From contig NZ_CP076607.1 in the NCBI RefSeq assembly GCF_018966525.1, positions 2,294,001 through 2,358,000 of the forward strand: 64,000 bases of DNA, given 5' to 3'. The notes beneath the pieces were generated by a model, which did not search any database, was not told the origin of the DNA, and saw only the letters and a list, made by a program, of their open reading frames with translations. How positions within the stretch are numbered: the stretch's first letter is position 1; every line of letters starts with the position of its first letter. The translations under genes and the position numbers were made by a program. Positions 40,601-49,065 of this stretch are shown one piece after another. The stretch comes from Paenibacillus sophorae. GTDB taxonomy: Bacteria; Bacillota; Bacilli; Paenibacillales; Paenibacillaceae.

Positions 40601-41959
40601 ATGCAAAAAATGAAGGTATTGGTGCTGGTTTTCGTAATGGCAGTCATGACGATCTTGGCGGGATGCGGAGGGGAAAGCTCCGGTTCCGGCACTTCCCAGA
40701 ATAATCAGGGTGGAGATAGTGCAGCGGCATCTTCCGCCGAACCGACCGAATTAACCGTCATTAACCAGGACCGTTGGGCTCCTTATGTGGAAAAAGCGGT
40801 GAAAATCTGGAACGAGGAACATCCCGATAAGCAAGTGAAGCTCAATCAGCTTGTCTTGGGCTATCCGCAATTGCGCCAAAAAATTACAACCGCAGCCGCA
40901 GCCGGACAAGCTCCCGACTTTTCCCTGATTGACTCGGTATGGGTGGCGGAGTTTGCGGACGCCGGATACCTTAAACCGCTCGATTCGATAGATCCTGAAT
41001 GGGTTGAAAATGATTTTAAGAAAGACTTCTATCCTGTATTCGTCAATGGGGACTCCTATGAAGGAAAGCCTTATGCAATCCGTTCGCAAACAGATATGGC
41101 TCTAATCTGGTTCCGCAAGGATTGGTTCAGCCAAGAGGGCATTCAGCCGCCGAAGACCTGGGACGAATTGATGGCTGCAGCGAAGCATTTTTCGCAAAAG
41201 GACGTTCAGGCCAAATACGGGAACTCTCAAGGCATTGCTTTTCCTGGGGGTATGAAAGCCGGAGAAACGACGACAAGTCTGTTAATGCCCTTCTTCTGGT
41301 CCAGCGGCGCGGATGTCTTCAAGGACGGGAAAGTGGTATTAAACAGTCCGGAGTCGAAGGCGGCGGTCCAATTCCTGACTGATCTTGTGGGTGAAAAGGC
41401 GTCTACCAAGGAAGTGATTTCCTATGAATGGGATCGGGCGACGAAGTTGCTTGCAACGGGAAAAGTAGCTTTGTCCGTAGGGGGCAGCTACGAATACGCG
41501 ATGATCAAGAACACGACCGGGTGGAGCGATGACGAAATGAAAGAAAAGCTTGGTTTCGTGCCTATTCCGGCCGGCGGCAGCGGGAAAGTAGCGACATCTG
41601 CGGGCGGCATGGACTATGTCATTTATGAGCAGGCTAAGCAGCCGGAACTCGCCATGGAGATTTTGAAAATTGTAACCGGCCCTGAACTGATGAAAGAGTT
41701 CGTAGTGGACACGGCACAGAATTCTCCGCGGATTTCGGTAACCGAAGGTCTGGACAAAGACAAGGACTGGTTCCTCGCTGAAACGGGCAAGTTCCTGTAT
41801 GACGCGAATGTCCGTCCGGTGATTCCGGAATATGCCAAGGTATCGGAACAAATCCAGAAGATGATCGAGAGCTCGGTATCCGGCAAAACGCCTGCCGATC
41901 AGGCGGTAACGGAAGCGGCTAAGGCGATCAGCGATGTTACAGGACTTCCTCAGCAATAA
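40601..41959 (+). CDS. ABC sugar transporter substrate-binding lipoprotein
   Basis: This protein of 452 residues has a lipoprotein signal ending ILAGC (Cys22) and a Ser/Gly/Asn-rich linker. The mature part is an extracellular solute-binding domain of family 1 (VKIWNEEHPDKQVKL; YPQLRQKITTAAAAGQAPDF; GKPYAIRSQTDMALIWFRKDWF). It delivers an oligosaccharide or sugar derivative to the two permeases downstream. GAGGAGGAG precedes the ATG. No MsmK-type ATPase is present, so a shared one elsewhere is likely. Confidence 0.9.
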   Translation: MQKMKVLVLVFVMAVMTILAGCGGESSGSGTSQNNQGGDSAAASSAEPTELTVINQDRWAPYVEKAVKIWNEEHPDKQVKLNQLVLGYPQLRQKITTAAAAGQAPDFSLIDSVWVAEFADAGYLKPLDSIDPEWVENDFKKDFYPVFVNGDSYEGKPYAIRSQTDMALIWFRKDWFSQEGIQPPKTWDELMAAAKHFSQKDVQAKYGNSQGIAFPGGMKAGETTTSLLMPFFWSSGADVFKDGKVVLNSPESKAAVQFLTDLVGEKASTKEVISYEWDRATKLLATGKVALSVGGSYEYAMIKNTTGWSDDEMKEKLGFVPIPAGGSGKVATSAGGMDYVIYEQAKQPELAMEILKIVTGPELMKEFVVDTAQNSPRISVTEGLDKDKDWFLAETGKFLYDANVRPVIPEYAKVSEQIQKMIESSVSGKTPADQAVTEAAKAISDVTGLPQQ

Positions 41960-41977
41960 CTTGCAGCAGTAAGGGGG

Positions 41978-42955
41978 ATGTCTTCATCCCCTACTCTTTT
42001 TAAAAAGGTGGTGGCATATGTGGGACAGTCGCTGATCACAGCGATCCGGGATAACACCGGTTCAACCAGATCCAGATTCAGCAAGAAATGGGCCAAAACC
42101 ATCCCCTTCTTGCTGATGCTTCCCGCGCTTGCGGTGATGGGACTTTTCGCTCTGTTTCCGGTCATCAACGCATTTCGGCTCAGTTTATTTGATAAGCAGC
42201 TTCTGAATCCGGGGGAAACGTTCGTCGGGTTGGATCATTATTCACAGCTGTTCTCAAACGGAGAATTTATCAATGCCTTGAAGGTTTCCGTCATCTATGT
42301 GGCTGGCTCGGTCGCGCTGCAATTTCTCGTGGGGCTTGCGCTGGCTGCACTGCTTTCCGCTCAGGGCGTCAAGGGGAAAAGATTTTTTCGGACGGCGTTT
42401 ATTGTTCCCTATACGCTTTCCGAATTGGTTGTGTCGCTAATCTGGCTGCAGATACTGGACACCGAGTTCGGGATTATCAATTATTTCGCCACTCTGCTTG
42501 GCGCTGATCCGCAGAACTGGCTCTTTGACTTCGCGCTTCCCGCCGTTATTGTAGCGAATGTCTGGTGGGGAAGCACCTTCTCCCTGCTGATGCTGGAATC
42601 GGCGATGCAGGGCATTCCCAAGGAGCTTTATGAAGCGGCGGAAGTGGACGGCTGCACATCTTGGGGCAAATTTATTCATATCACGCTGCCATCCATACGC
42701 TATGTGTCGCTTTTGAACATGATCATGATTACCTTGTACACCATTAACTCCTTCGGGATTATCTTTGTCCTTACGGCGGGTGGACCGCTTGGAAGTACGG
42801 ATGTGATCGGAATGTTTATGTGGCGAAGTGCGTTCCAATTCATGGACCTCGGGCTCGGCGCAACCATTTCGACTTTGATCTTTGTTGTCAATATTCTGAT
42901 TACTTTGGTATATATCCGGTTGTTCGGCTTGAACACGCTGAAGGAAGGTGCGTAA
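41978..42955 (+). CDS. Carbohydrate ABC transporter permease (MalF-like)
   Basis: This membrane protein of up to 325 residues has six spans, begins with a polar N-terminal tail and carries the EAAEVDGCTSWGKFIHITLP coupling loop. It is the UgpA/MalF-type partner of the next gene. The ATG at 41978 abuts its purine-rich site too closely. A GTG at 42020, eight bases after AAGGTGG, may be the real start. Confidence 0.88.
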   Translation: MSSSPTLFKKVVAYVGQSLITAIRDNTGSTRSRFSKKWAKTIPFLLMLPALAVMGLFALFPVINAFRLSLFDKQLLNPGETFVGLDHYSQLFSNGEFINALKVSVIYVAGSVALQFLVGLALAALLSAQGVKGKRFFRTAFIVPYTLSELVVSLIWLQILDTEFGIINYFATLLGADPQNWLFDFALPAVIVANVWWGSTFSLLMLESAMQGIPKELYEAAEVDGCTSWGKFIHITLPSIRYVSLLNMIMITLYTINSFGIIFVLTAGGPLGSTDVIGMFMWRSAFQFMDLGLGATISTLIFVVNILITLVYIRLFGLNTLKEGA

Positions 42956-42959
42956 CAAG

Positions 42960-43793
42960 ATGACAAACCGAAAGAAAGCACTCGGAATCTATATCTTGAT
43001 GAGCGCTGCGGCGATCGTCATTGCCTTTCCTGTTCTTTGGATGTTCGTCATGTCCGTGAAGCCGGCCGATGAGTTGTACCGGTTTCCTCCCACGATTTTG
43101 CCGGACAAATGGGAATTCGCCAACTATACCAAGGCGTTATTTGAAGCGGGTATCGATAATGGATTGATCAACAGCCTGATCCTGGCCGTAGGTACGCTGG
43201 CTCTAAGCGTCACATTGAGCTTTCCGGCCGCTTACGCACTCGCGAAATACGAATTTAAAGGGAAGACGATTCTTCTGCTGGCCATCCTGGCCACCCAGTT
43301 GATTCCCGGTATGGCGGCGATTGTGCCTTTATTCGATATTTTGCAGCGAATGCATCTGGTGAATACTTACAGCGGCTTGATTCTCATTTATACCGCAAGA
43401 ACGCTGCCGCTTAACATTTGGATTTTAAAAGGCTTTTTCCAGTCCATTCCGAATGAATTAATCGAATCTTCGATGGTGGACGGCAGCTCGAAAATCGCTT
43501 CCCTTTATCGCGTCGCACTGCCGCTGGCTCTGCCTGGCATCGGGGCCGCTGCCATGTTTACGTTTATGCAGACCTGGATCGACTTCATCCTGCCGTTAAC
43601 GATGCTGTTTAATGAGGACAAGTTTCCTTTCAGCGTTATGCTGTACAAGTTTGTCGGTGATCCGATCATGGGGACCAATTACGGCGTCCTGTTCGCCGCT
43701 GCCGCTCTCGGTACTATACCGACTTTACTGATCTTTGCTCTGCTTCAGCGCTTCTTCGTTCAGGGGCTTACAGCCGGGGGCGTTAAAGGCTAA
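42960..43793 (+). CDS. Carbohydrate ABC transporter permease (MalG-like)
   Basis: This protein of 277 residues has six membrane spans and the loop ESSMVDGSSKIASLYRVALPLALP, typical of MalG/UgpE permeases. The ATG at 42960 follows GAAGGTG. It lies four bases after the MalF-like gene and forms the heterodimeric channel with it. Confidence 0.88.
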   Translation: MTNRKKALGIYILMSAAAIVIAFPVLWMFVMSVKPADELYRFPPTILPDKWEFANYTKALFEAGIDNGLINSLILAVGTLALSVTLSFPAAYALAKYEFKGKTILLLAILATQLIPGMAAIVPLFDILQRMHLVNTYSGLILIYTARTLPLNIWILKGFFQSIPNELIESSMVDGSSKIASLYRVALPLALPGIGAAAMFTFMQTWIDFILPLTMLFNEDKFPFSVMLYKFVGDPIMGTNYGVLFAAAALGTIPTLLIFALLQRFFVQGLTAGGVKG

Positions 43794-43828
43794 TCATTTG
43801 AAATTGTGAAAAGGACGGAGGAATGAAT

Positions 43829-44644
43829 ATGACGGAGCTGACAATCGCGATTGCACAGATGGACAGCAAAATTATGGATAAGGAATATAATCTGCAAAAG
43901 GCGGAAGCCTTATTGGATCAAACAGAGGGCAAAGCGGACGTCATTTGTTACCCGGAGCTTTTTACGACCGGCTACAATTTCGATTTGATCGGAGATGCCT
44001 TTTACGAGTTGGCGGAAACGATCCCGGGTCCGACCGTCGAGCGGTTGGCTAAAAAAGCGGGAACCTATGGAACGGCGGTAATCGGAACGATCGTGGAAAA
44101 GGACGGGAACCAGGAAGGCGTGCTCTATGATACAACTTTTGTCATCAATGAAAAGGGCGAATATATCGGGAAGTATCGAAAAGCGCATCTGTATCCGACA
44201 GAGCATCAATATTTCCGCAGCGGTTCGGATTTTCCCATATTTGAGATTTGCGGGGTAAAAACAGGCATTGCCATCTGCTATGATCATGCATTTGGAGAAA
44301 TGTTCAGGGTGTTGGCCTTGAAAGGAGCCCAGGTTATCTTTATCCCTTCGGTCATCCCAAAAGACTTCGAATACCTGCTGGATTTGCGAACGAGAGCCCG
44401 TGCCCAGGACAATCAAATCTTCACGGTAGCCGTTAACCGGGTAGGCTCGGAAGCAGGTATTGTCTATTGCGGAAACAGTAAGATCGTCAATCCGCGGGGC
44501 GACGTGATCTGCGAAGCCGGCGATGAGGAAGAAGTAGTGTCAGCCACGATCGATCTTTGCGAAATCGCAAGAGAGCGGAAGCAGGAGATGAGCTTGCGCA
44601 GCAGAAGACCGGAACTGTACGGAATATTGGCACAGCAAGCATAA
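43829..44644 (+). CDS. Carbon-nitrogen hydrolase (nitrilase superfamily)
   Basis: This protein of 271 residues carries the catalytic Glu-Lys-Cys triad of the nitrilase superfamily: Glu43 in CYPELFTTGY, Lys118 in YRKAHLYP and Cys150 in GIAICYDHAF. Family members hydrolyse amides, ureides or nitriles. It lies in a sugar ABC operon between the permeases and a glycosidase-like gene, so the imported compound may be an N-linked sugar derivative. The ATG at 43829 follows GGAGG by seven bases. Confidence 0.85.
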   Translation: MTELTIAIAQMDSKIMDKEYNLQKAEALLDQTEGKADVICYPELFTTGYNFDLIGDAFYELAETIPGPTVERLAKKAGTYGTAVIGTIVEKDGNQEGVLYDTTFVINEKGEYIGKYRKAHLYPTEHQYFRSGSDFPIFEICGVKTGIAICYDHAFGEMFRVLALKGAQVIFIPSVIPKDFEYLLDLRTRARAQDNQIFTVAVNRVGSEAGIVYCGNSKIVNPRGDVICEAGDEEEVVSATIDLCEIARERKQEMSLRSRRPELYGILAQQA

Positions 44645-44673
44645 TTGAATGCGGTAATAATGGAGGAGTTCCT

Positions 44674-46644
44674 TTGTCTATTTCATCCCTTGAGTTCATG
44701 CGTTTACTAGATACACAAAACCGCAAGCCTCTGGATGTGGGATGCGGGCAGCTGTCCGCGAGCATCGGAGAGGACGGTTGCATCCGTTCGGTTAATCACG
44801 TCCATCCGCGACATGGATTTATCACACTGGAATCGGCAGAACCATTTCCAAACGATAAATGGTACGACAGTGAATACGTTCGTCTATATCGCAGACGTTT
44901 AATAGATCAACCGCGCATTTCAGAAGGAACAGCAGGATTCGGAATTCTGCCGAAGGGTTCAGATTGGAAGCAAGAGTTTTTTTTGGTCCTGAATCATTTC
45001 CCGCTCATCCGGTTCAAAAGGCAAAACATTGAAATCGATGCGTTATTTATCCCTTTTCACCAGGATGGGAAGAGCGGCATTATTGAGCAGTTAACAGTTA
45101 CCAATTGCGGCGACAAACCGGAGTCCGTTCCATTAACGGTTGGCGGCACCCTCAGCCTTCACCGGTGCAGCTATGGACAATTGACGGAAGGCGGCCCGAT
45201 CCCGATTCCGCCAACTGATCTTGCAGTTACGGCCACTGACAACCGCCTGACAATTGCCAATCTGAATCTGCCGGCCAAAGCGAGCCTGTATTTCTTTAAC
45301 GGGTCAGACCCGCTGGAATTGCAGCCGATGGAGAAAACAACGAACCGCCCGGTAACCTATTTACATGAAACGGAAATCCATTTGGAACATGGAGAAAGCC
45401 GCGAGCTAATAATGGTCTGCCGGATTTCCGCGGAAGAGGAAGAAACGGCTTTCAGCCTTGACGAGCTGCAGGATTGGAAAGAGAAGGCCTTGAAAGAAGC
45501 GCCGATACTAAACCGGGAGGGTCCCTCCTCGGAGGAACAGTTCATCCTTCAGAGGAATATCGATTATATTTTGACCTGCTGCTCCATCCCGGTGGGCGAA
45601 GATACAGTATGCATCATTACCGATCATCAACTCCTGCCCTTGTCATGGAACCGGGATTCCTATTATATGATACGGCTGCTGCTGGATTCGGAGCGGCGTG
45701 CACAATGTATCTATGGGGCATCCTACGTACCCGCATTCAAAAATCAGGTGCAGCGAACTGTCAAGGGTCATTTATTATGGATGTTCGAAAAAGCCGTTCG
45801 ACCAAGCGGCTACTGGGGCAGGGCCTATCTTACCAACGGATTCTGCAAGGACAATGTGTTTCAGTTGGATCAGCAGTGCTACCCCCTGCTTGAGCTTTGC
45901 GAATATTACGACAGATTTGGAGATCACCAAACGGTTGCAAGAATTCTGCCCAAGGTTAACGAAATACTTAATATGATCATGGAATACAAGGATACGGAAC
46001 GATGGCTATTTCAAACCGGGGAAACGCCGGCGGATGATGAAGTCACATACCCTTATCATTTTTCAAGCCAGGTGTTGGTATGGCATACGCTGACATCTCT
46101 GGCGAAACTGAATGAAACTTTTTCTTTTACGAGCCTCGAATTGCTGGAAATGGCCCGGCTCGTCAAACGCGATATTCTGGATTGCTTTGTTACGCTCCAT
46201 GGAGACAGGGAACTGTTTGCCTATCTTTCCGACTTGAAGGGAAGCTTTCAGCTTTACCATGATGCGAACGATCTTCCAACGGTTTATGCTCCTATCTGGG
46301 GATTCTGTAATTCGAATGACCCGAGATGGATGAATACGATGGAGTTTGCTTTTTCAAAGGAGAATAAGGGAGGCTTTTACGACGGAAAATTTGGCGGACT
46401 CGGTTCCGTACATACACCTCATCCCTGGCCGCTCGGAGACGGACAAGAGCTTCTGTACAGCTTGCTGATCGGGGACGTCAAGCGTGAGCAACAGGTTCAG
46501 CGCAAATTGGCGAAGATCGTCCAGTGGGACGGACTTTTTCCAGAAGCAGTAAACGAGCATACGGGGGATGTTGAATCAAGGCATTGGTTTTCATGGCCGG
46601 GTGCATTTATATCTTCCGTGTTCATTCAATCACTTGGCGAGTGA
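44674..46644 (+). CDS. Large (alpha/alpha)6-barrel glycoside-hydrolase-like protein
   Basis: This soluble protein of 656 residues has no signal peptide. The first 280 residues look like a beta-sandwich. The rest is helical with aromatic/acid-rich loops typical of six-hairpin glycosidases (LPLSWNRDSYYMIRLLLDS; SGYWGRAYLTNGFCKDNVFQLDQQCYPLLEL; TPADDEVTYPYHFSSQ; HPWPLGDGQELLYSLL). Resemblance to GH125 or amylo-glucosidase-like enzymes is suggested only by fold features. It starts with TTG after GGAGGAG and ends the LacI-regulated operon, so it probably degrades the imported glycan inside the cell. Confidence 0.6.
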   Translation: MSISSLEFMRLLDTQNRKPLDVGCGQLSASIGEDGCIRSVNHVHPRHGFITLESAEPFPNDKWYDSEYVRLYRRRLIDQPRISEGTAGFGILPKGSDWKQEFFLVLNHFPLIRFKRQNIEIDALFIPFHQDGKSGIIEQLTVTNCGDKPESVPLTVGGTLSLHRCSYGQLTEGGPIPIPPTDLAVTATDNRLTIANLNLPAKASLYFFNGSDPLELQPMEKTTNRPVTYLHETEIHLEHGESRELIMVCRISAEEEETAFSLDELQDWKEKALKEAPILNREGPSSEEQFILQRNIDYILTCCSIPVGEDTVCIITDHQLLPLSWNRDSYYMIRLLLDSERRAQCIYGASYVPAFKNQVQRTVKGHLLWMFEKAVRPSGYWGRAYLTNGFCKDNVFQLDQQCYPLLELCEYYDRFGDHQTVARILPKVNEILNMIMEYKDTERWLFQTGETPADDEVTYPYHFSSQVLVWHTLTSLAKLNETFSFTSLELLEMARLVKRDILDCFVTLHGDRELFAYLSDLKGSFQLYHDANDLPTVYAPIWGFCNSNDPRWMNTMEFAFSKENKGGFYDGKFGGLGSVHTPHPWPLGDGQELLYSLLIGDVKREQQVQRKLAKIVQWDGLFPEAVNEHTGDVESRHWFSWPGAFISSVFIQSLGE

Positions 46645-46668
46645 AAATCCGCTTTTACGTAAGCAATT

Positions 46669-46722
46669 AAGACGACGAGGTAGATAGTTGGAGGTGGAAG
46701 TGCTGTAAGGCATGGAGCTGAC
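46669..46722 (+). rRNA. Relic of the 23S rRNA 3' end
   Basis: The bases from GACGACGAGGTAGATAG through GGAGGTGGAAG and GCATGGAGCTGAC match the last part of bacterial 23S rRNA up to the point where the normal gene continues CAATACTAATCGGTCG. Nothing upstream resembles 23S. The segment is joined directly to part of a 5S gene, so it is a non-functional relic of an rrn operon. Confidence 0.75.
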
Positions 46723-46793
46723 GACCGTTAAGCCCTCCAGCGCCGATGGTACTTGGACCGAAGGGTCCGGGGAGAGTAGGACGCCGCCAAGCA
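46721..46793 (+). rRNA. Relic of 5S rRNA, 3' part only
   Basis: The sequence from ACGACCGTTAAGCCCTCCAG through GCGCCGATGGTACTTGG to GGGAGAGTAGGACGCCGCCAAGC-like bases is the 3' two-thirds of a Firmicute 5S rRNA. The first 40-odd bases that pair with the 3' end are missing, so no functional 5S can form. Confidence 0.75.
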
Positions 46794-46797
46794 CATG

Positions 46798-46830
46798 AAC
46801 CACTGCTGAGATTTCAGCAGTGGTTTTTTA
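46798..46830 (+). terminator. Terminator of the lost rRNA operon
   Basis: The stem AACCACTGCTGA / TCAGCAGTGGTT is followed by a T-run. This is the usual strong hairpin after a 5S gene. It would also terminate the sugar operon upstream. Confidence 0.7.
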
Positions 46831-46905
46831 TGCTTACAGGAGATTTTTGATTTGATTATTTATACTTACCCAAGCCGCTTTTTTGTCTTGACTGACGCGG
46901 CAAGC

Positions 46906-47268
46906 TCAGTCTCCGCCCCCACCGCCGCCGCAGTCTCCTCCGCCTCCGGCATCTCCGCCGAAGCTGTGTCCTCCGTGGGAATGGCCGCCAAAGCCGCCGA
47001 AATCATGCGAGCCTCCGTGATGTTCATGATGCTGGCCTCCGCCGTCGGAATCGCCGTGATGGTGATGATTTCGTTCATGGGAATGGGAATCACTGTGGGA
47101 GCTGCCGGTCAGGTCGGGGTTGGACAGCATAAACAGGGAAGGATCATATTCGGTGTCGTTCCGGGTTTTGCCGGGAGGCTTGCCGTGTCCGTCTCTTCGG
47201 ATCATGCCGCTTACCAGCACAAAAGCCAAAACTACAATAAATATAAGGCCAATGCTCATGAAAGGCAT
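46906..47268 (-). CDS. Small membrane protein with His/Gly-rich tail
   Basis: This protein of 120 residues has one N-terminal membrane span (IGLIFIVVLAFVLVSGMI), a polar middle, and a C-terminal tail very rich in His and Gly (HSHERNHHHHGD, ending GDCGGGGGGD). GGAGAGA precedes the ATG; an ATG three codons later has better spacing. Tails of this CGGGGG type occur in small Firmicute membrane proteins. The His clusters could bind metal. Function unknown. Confidence 0.55.
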   Translation of the reverse strand: MPFMSIGLIFIVVLAFVLVSGMIRRDGHGKPPGKTRNDTEYDPSLFMLSNPDLTGSSHSDSHSHERNHHHHGDSDGGGQHHEHHGGSHDFGGFGGHSHGGHSFGGDAGGGGDCGGGGGGD

Positions 47269-47292
47269 TCTCTCCTAACTGTATTGAAATAA

Positions 47293-47593
47293 CTAAATTA
47301 TACCAGTGATGAAGGGAGATAGAAAGCCCCAAGCCTTTTCCGCGCTCCGCGTTGAAATGGATAAAGCGCAGCCGGGAAAGCTTGAAGCATGAGATATGGG
47401 ATAGTCAAAGAACGTATCCTGTCAGCTATGACGTTGCAAAAGACGGCTCTTATGCCGATTTCTGTGCGGCTAAACCGTGTCGACGGGAAGCGAGGAGGGT
47501 TAATAATTAGGAGCCTTCGCCCGTTTGGCGGCATTTCGGGAAAATATGGTATGCTTGTACTAAGTCCATACGAAGCCCGAAGGGATGATGATA
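47293..47593. other. Intergenic region without clear gene
   Basis: This 300-base stretch between divergent genes contains no frame with a convincing ribosome binding site. It must hold the promoter of the DinB gene; TATGCT at about 47551 may be its -10. Confidence 0.4.
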
Positions 47594-48127
47594 ATGATTG
47601 AACTGGTCAAAGACGCGCTGGATTATATGAACAGTCAGCTAAATAGCATTGAAAAAAGCCTGCTGCTCCTGTCGGATGAGCAAATTTGGACAAAAATAAA
47701 TCCTGGCATGAACAGCATCGGTAATTACTGCCTGCACCTTGCGGGCAACGAATATCAGAATTTCGTAACCGCTGTTGGCGGCAGGCCGTTGATTCGGGAG
47801 CGCTCCAAGGAATTTACCGCAGAGGGCGGTTTTTCCCGGGATGGGCTTGTCGAGAAGCTGAAAGAAGTGAGAAGCCAATCGGAAGCGATTCTCTCTTCTT
47901 TGTCGGAAGCGGACTTGAACCGTGAGGTTACCGTTCCTTATGATGTTGGAGACTGGAACCGGATGAAACGCGGGCAGGCTTCCGGAGAAGACGCCAAGGA
48001 CGTCAAAAGCATTCGTACTCTTTTACTGAGGATATCGGCGCATTACGGCTATCATACCGGACAGATCGTTCTGTTGGCCAAAATTTTGTCCCGGACGGAG
48101 AAGCATATATCGGGAAATTATCATTAA
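47594..48127 (+). CDS. DinB/YfiT-like metal-dependent hydrolase-fold protein
   Basis: This protein of about 177 residues has a four-helix DinB-like bundle. Helix 1 is ELVKDALDYMNSQLNSIEKSL, the first metal-type His lies in NSIGNYCLHLAGNEY, and the last pair in ISAHYGYHTGQIVLLAKIL. The three-His arrangement is typical of DinB/YfiT thiol-transferase-fold proteins. Their substrates often involve bacillithiol. An ATG at 47594 is favoured because GAAGGG precedes it by nine bases. Confidence 0.75.
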   Translation: MIELVKDALDYMNSQLNSIEKSLLLLSDEQIWTKINPGMNSIGNYCLHLAGNEYQNFVTAVGGRPLIRERSKEFTAEGGFSRDGLVEKLKEVRSQSEAILSSLSEADLNREVTVPYDVGDWNRMKRGQASGEDAKDVKSIRTLLLRISAHYGYHTGQIVLLAKILSRTEKHISGNYH

Positions 48128-48145
48128 GGAAAGAGGCGCATACCG

Positions 48146-49048
48146 ATGACCAACTCCGTTAATGAAGCAAGCAAAACCGAAATCGAACAGGCCAATACCC
48201 GGAGCCGGATTGCGCTGCCGGATGGAGCGGCCGTGCCCCGAATCGGGCAGGGAACCTGGAATATCGGCGAGGATGCTTCCCGCAGGAGTGAAGAGGTGGA
48301 GGCGCTCAGGCTGGGAGTTGGGCTCGGGATGAATCTGATCGACACCGCGGAGATGTATGGGGAAGGACGCTCCGAGACTTTGGTGGGTGAAGCGATGCAG
48401 GGTATCCGGGACAAGGTTTTTCTTGTCTCCAAAGTATACCCGCATAACGCCGGGCTAAAGCGCATCGTCAAAAGCTGTGAGGACAGCCTAAATCGCCTGC
48501 GGACCGATTGTCTGGACTTGTACCTGCTGCACTGGAGAGGCAGCGTTCCGCTGGAGGAAACGGTAGAGGGCATGGAGCGGCTGGTGCAGCAGGGGAAAAT
48601 TGCAAGATGGGGCGTATCCAATTTCGATACGGACGATATGGAAGAATTGTTCCGGCTTGCCCGGGGAACACACTGCGTAACGAACCAGGTATTGTACCAT
48701 TTGGGATCGCGCGGGATTGAGTTCGATCTGCTCCCCTGGCAGCGTGAGAGACAAATGCCGCTTATGGCGTATTCACCGCTTGCCCAGGCAGGGGCGCTGC
48801 GGAAAGGCCTTGTCCAGAACGAAGCGGTCAGAGAAATTGCCGCGGCCCATGGAGCTTCTCCCCTGCAGGTTCTCCTTGCCTGGTGCATCCGGGAAGGAGA
48901 CGTGATTGCGATTCCCAAAGCTGCTTCCCGCGAACATGTGCTTCAGAACGCGGCGGCGGCATTAATAGACTTAAGCGAGGAGGAATTACGGCTGCTCGAT
49001 AAGGCGTTTCCCGAGCCGGTACGGAAAATGCCGCTGGATATAATTTGA
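48146..49048 (+). CDS. Aldo/keto reductase
   Basis: This NADPH-dependent reductase of 300 residues has a TIM-barrel layout. The catalytic tetrad is visible as Asp-Tyr in NLIDTAEMYGEG, Lys in FLVSKVYPHN and His in LYLLHWRG. GVSNFDTDDM and the cofactor segment IAIPKAASREHV are conserved. It lies 18 bases after the DinB gene and just before a hydroxyacid dehydrogenase. It reduces aldehydes or ketones to alcohols; the physiological substrate is unknown. Confidence 0.9.
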   Translation: MTNSVNEASKTEIEQANTRSRIALPDGAAVPRIGQGTWNIGEDASRRSEEVEALRLGVGLGMNLIDTAEMYGEGRSETLVGEAMQGIRDKVFLVSKVYPHNAGLKRIVKSCEDSLNRLRTDCLDLYLLHWRGSVPLEETVEGMERLVQQGKIARWGVSNFDTDDMEELFRLARGTHCVTNQVLYHLGSRGIEFDLLPWQRERQMPLMAYSPLAQAGALRKGLVQNEAVREIAAAHGASPLQVLLAWCIREGDVIAIPKAASREHVLQNAAAALIDLSEEELRLLDKAFPEPVRKMPLDII

Positions 49049-49065
49049 TACGGAGGAATGGATAG

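Noticed and set aside
46852..47292. Forward-strand frame of 146 codons, Ala/Met-rich
   Set aside because: The reverse strand encodes a coherent membrane protein with a His/Gly-rich tail and a ribosome binding site; the forward frame mirrors its Gly codons.
47389..47601. Forward frame of 70 codons before the DinB gene
   Set aside because: No ribosome binding site and no recognisable pattern; it overlaps the likely DinB promoter and start.
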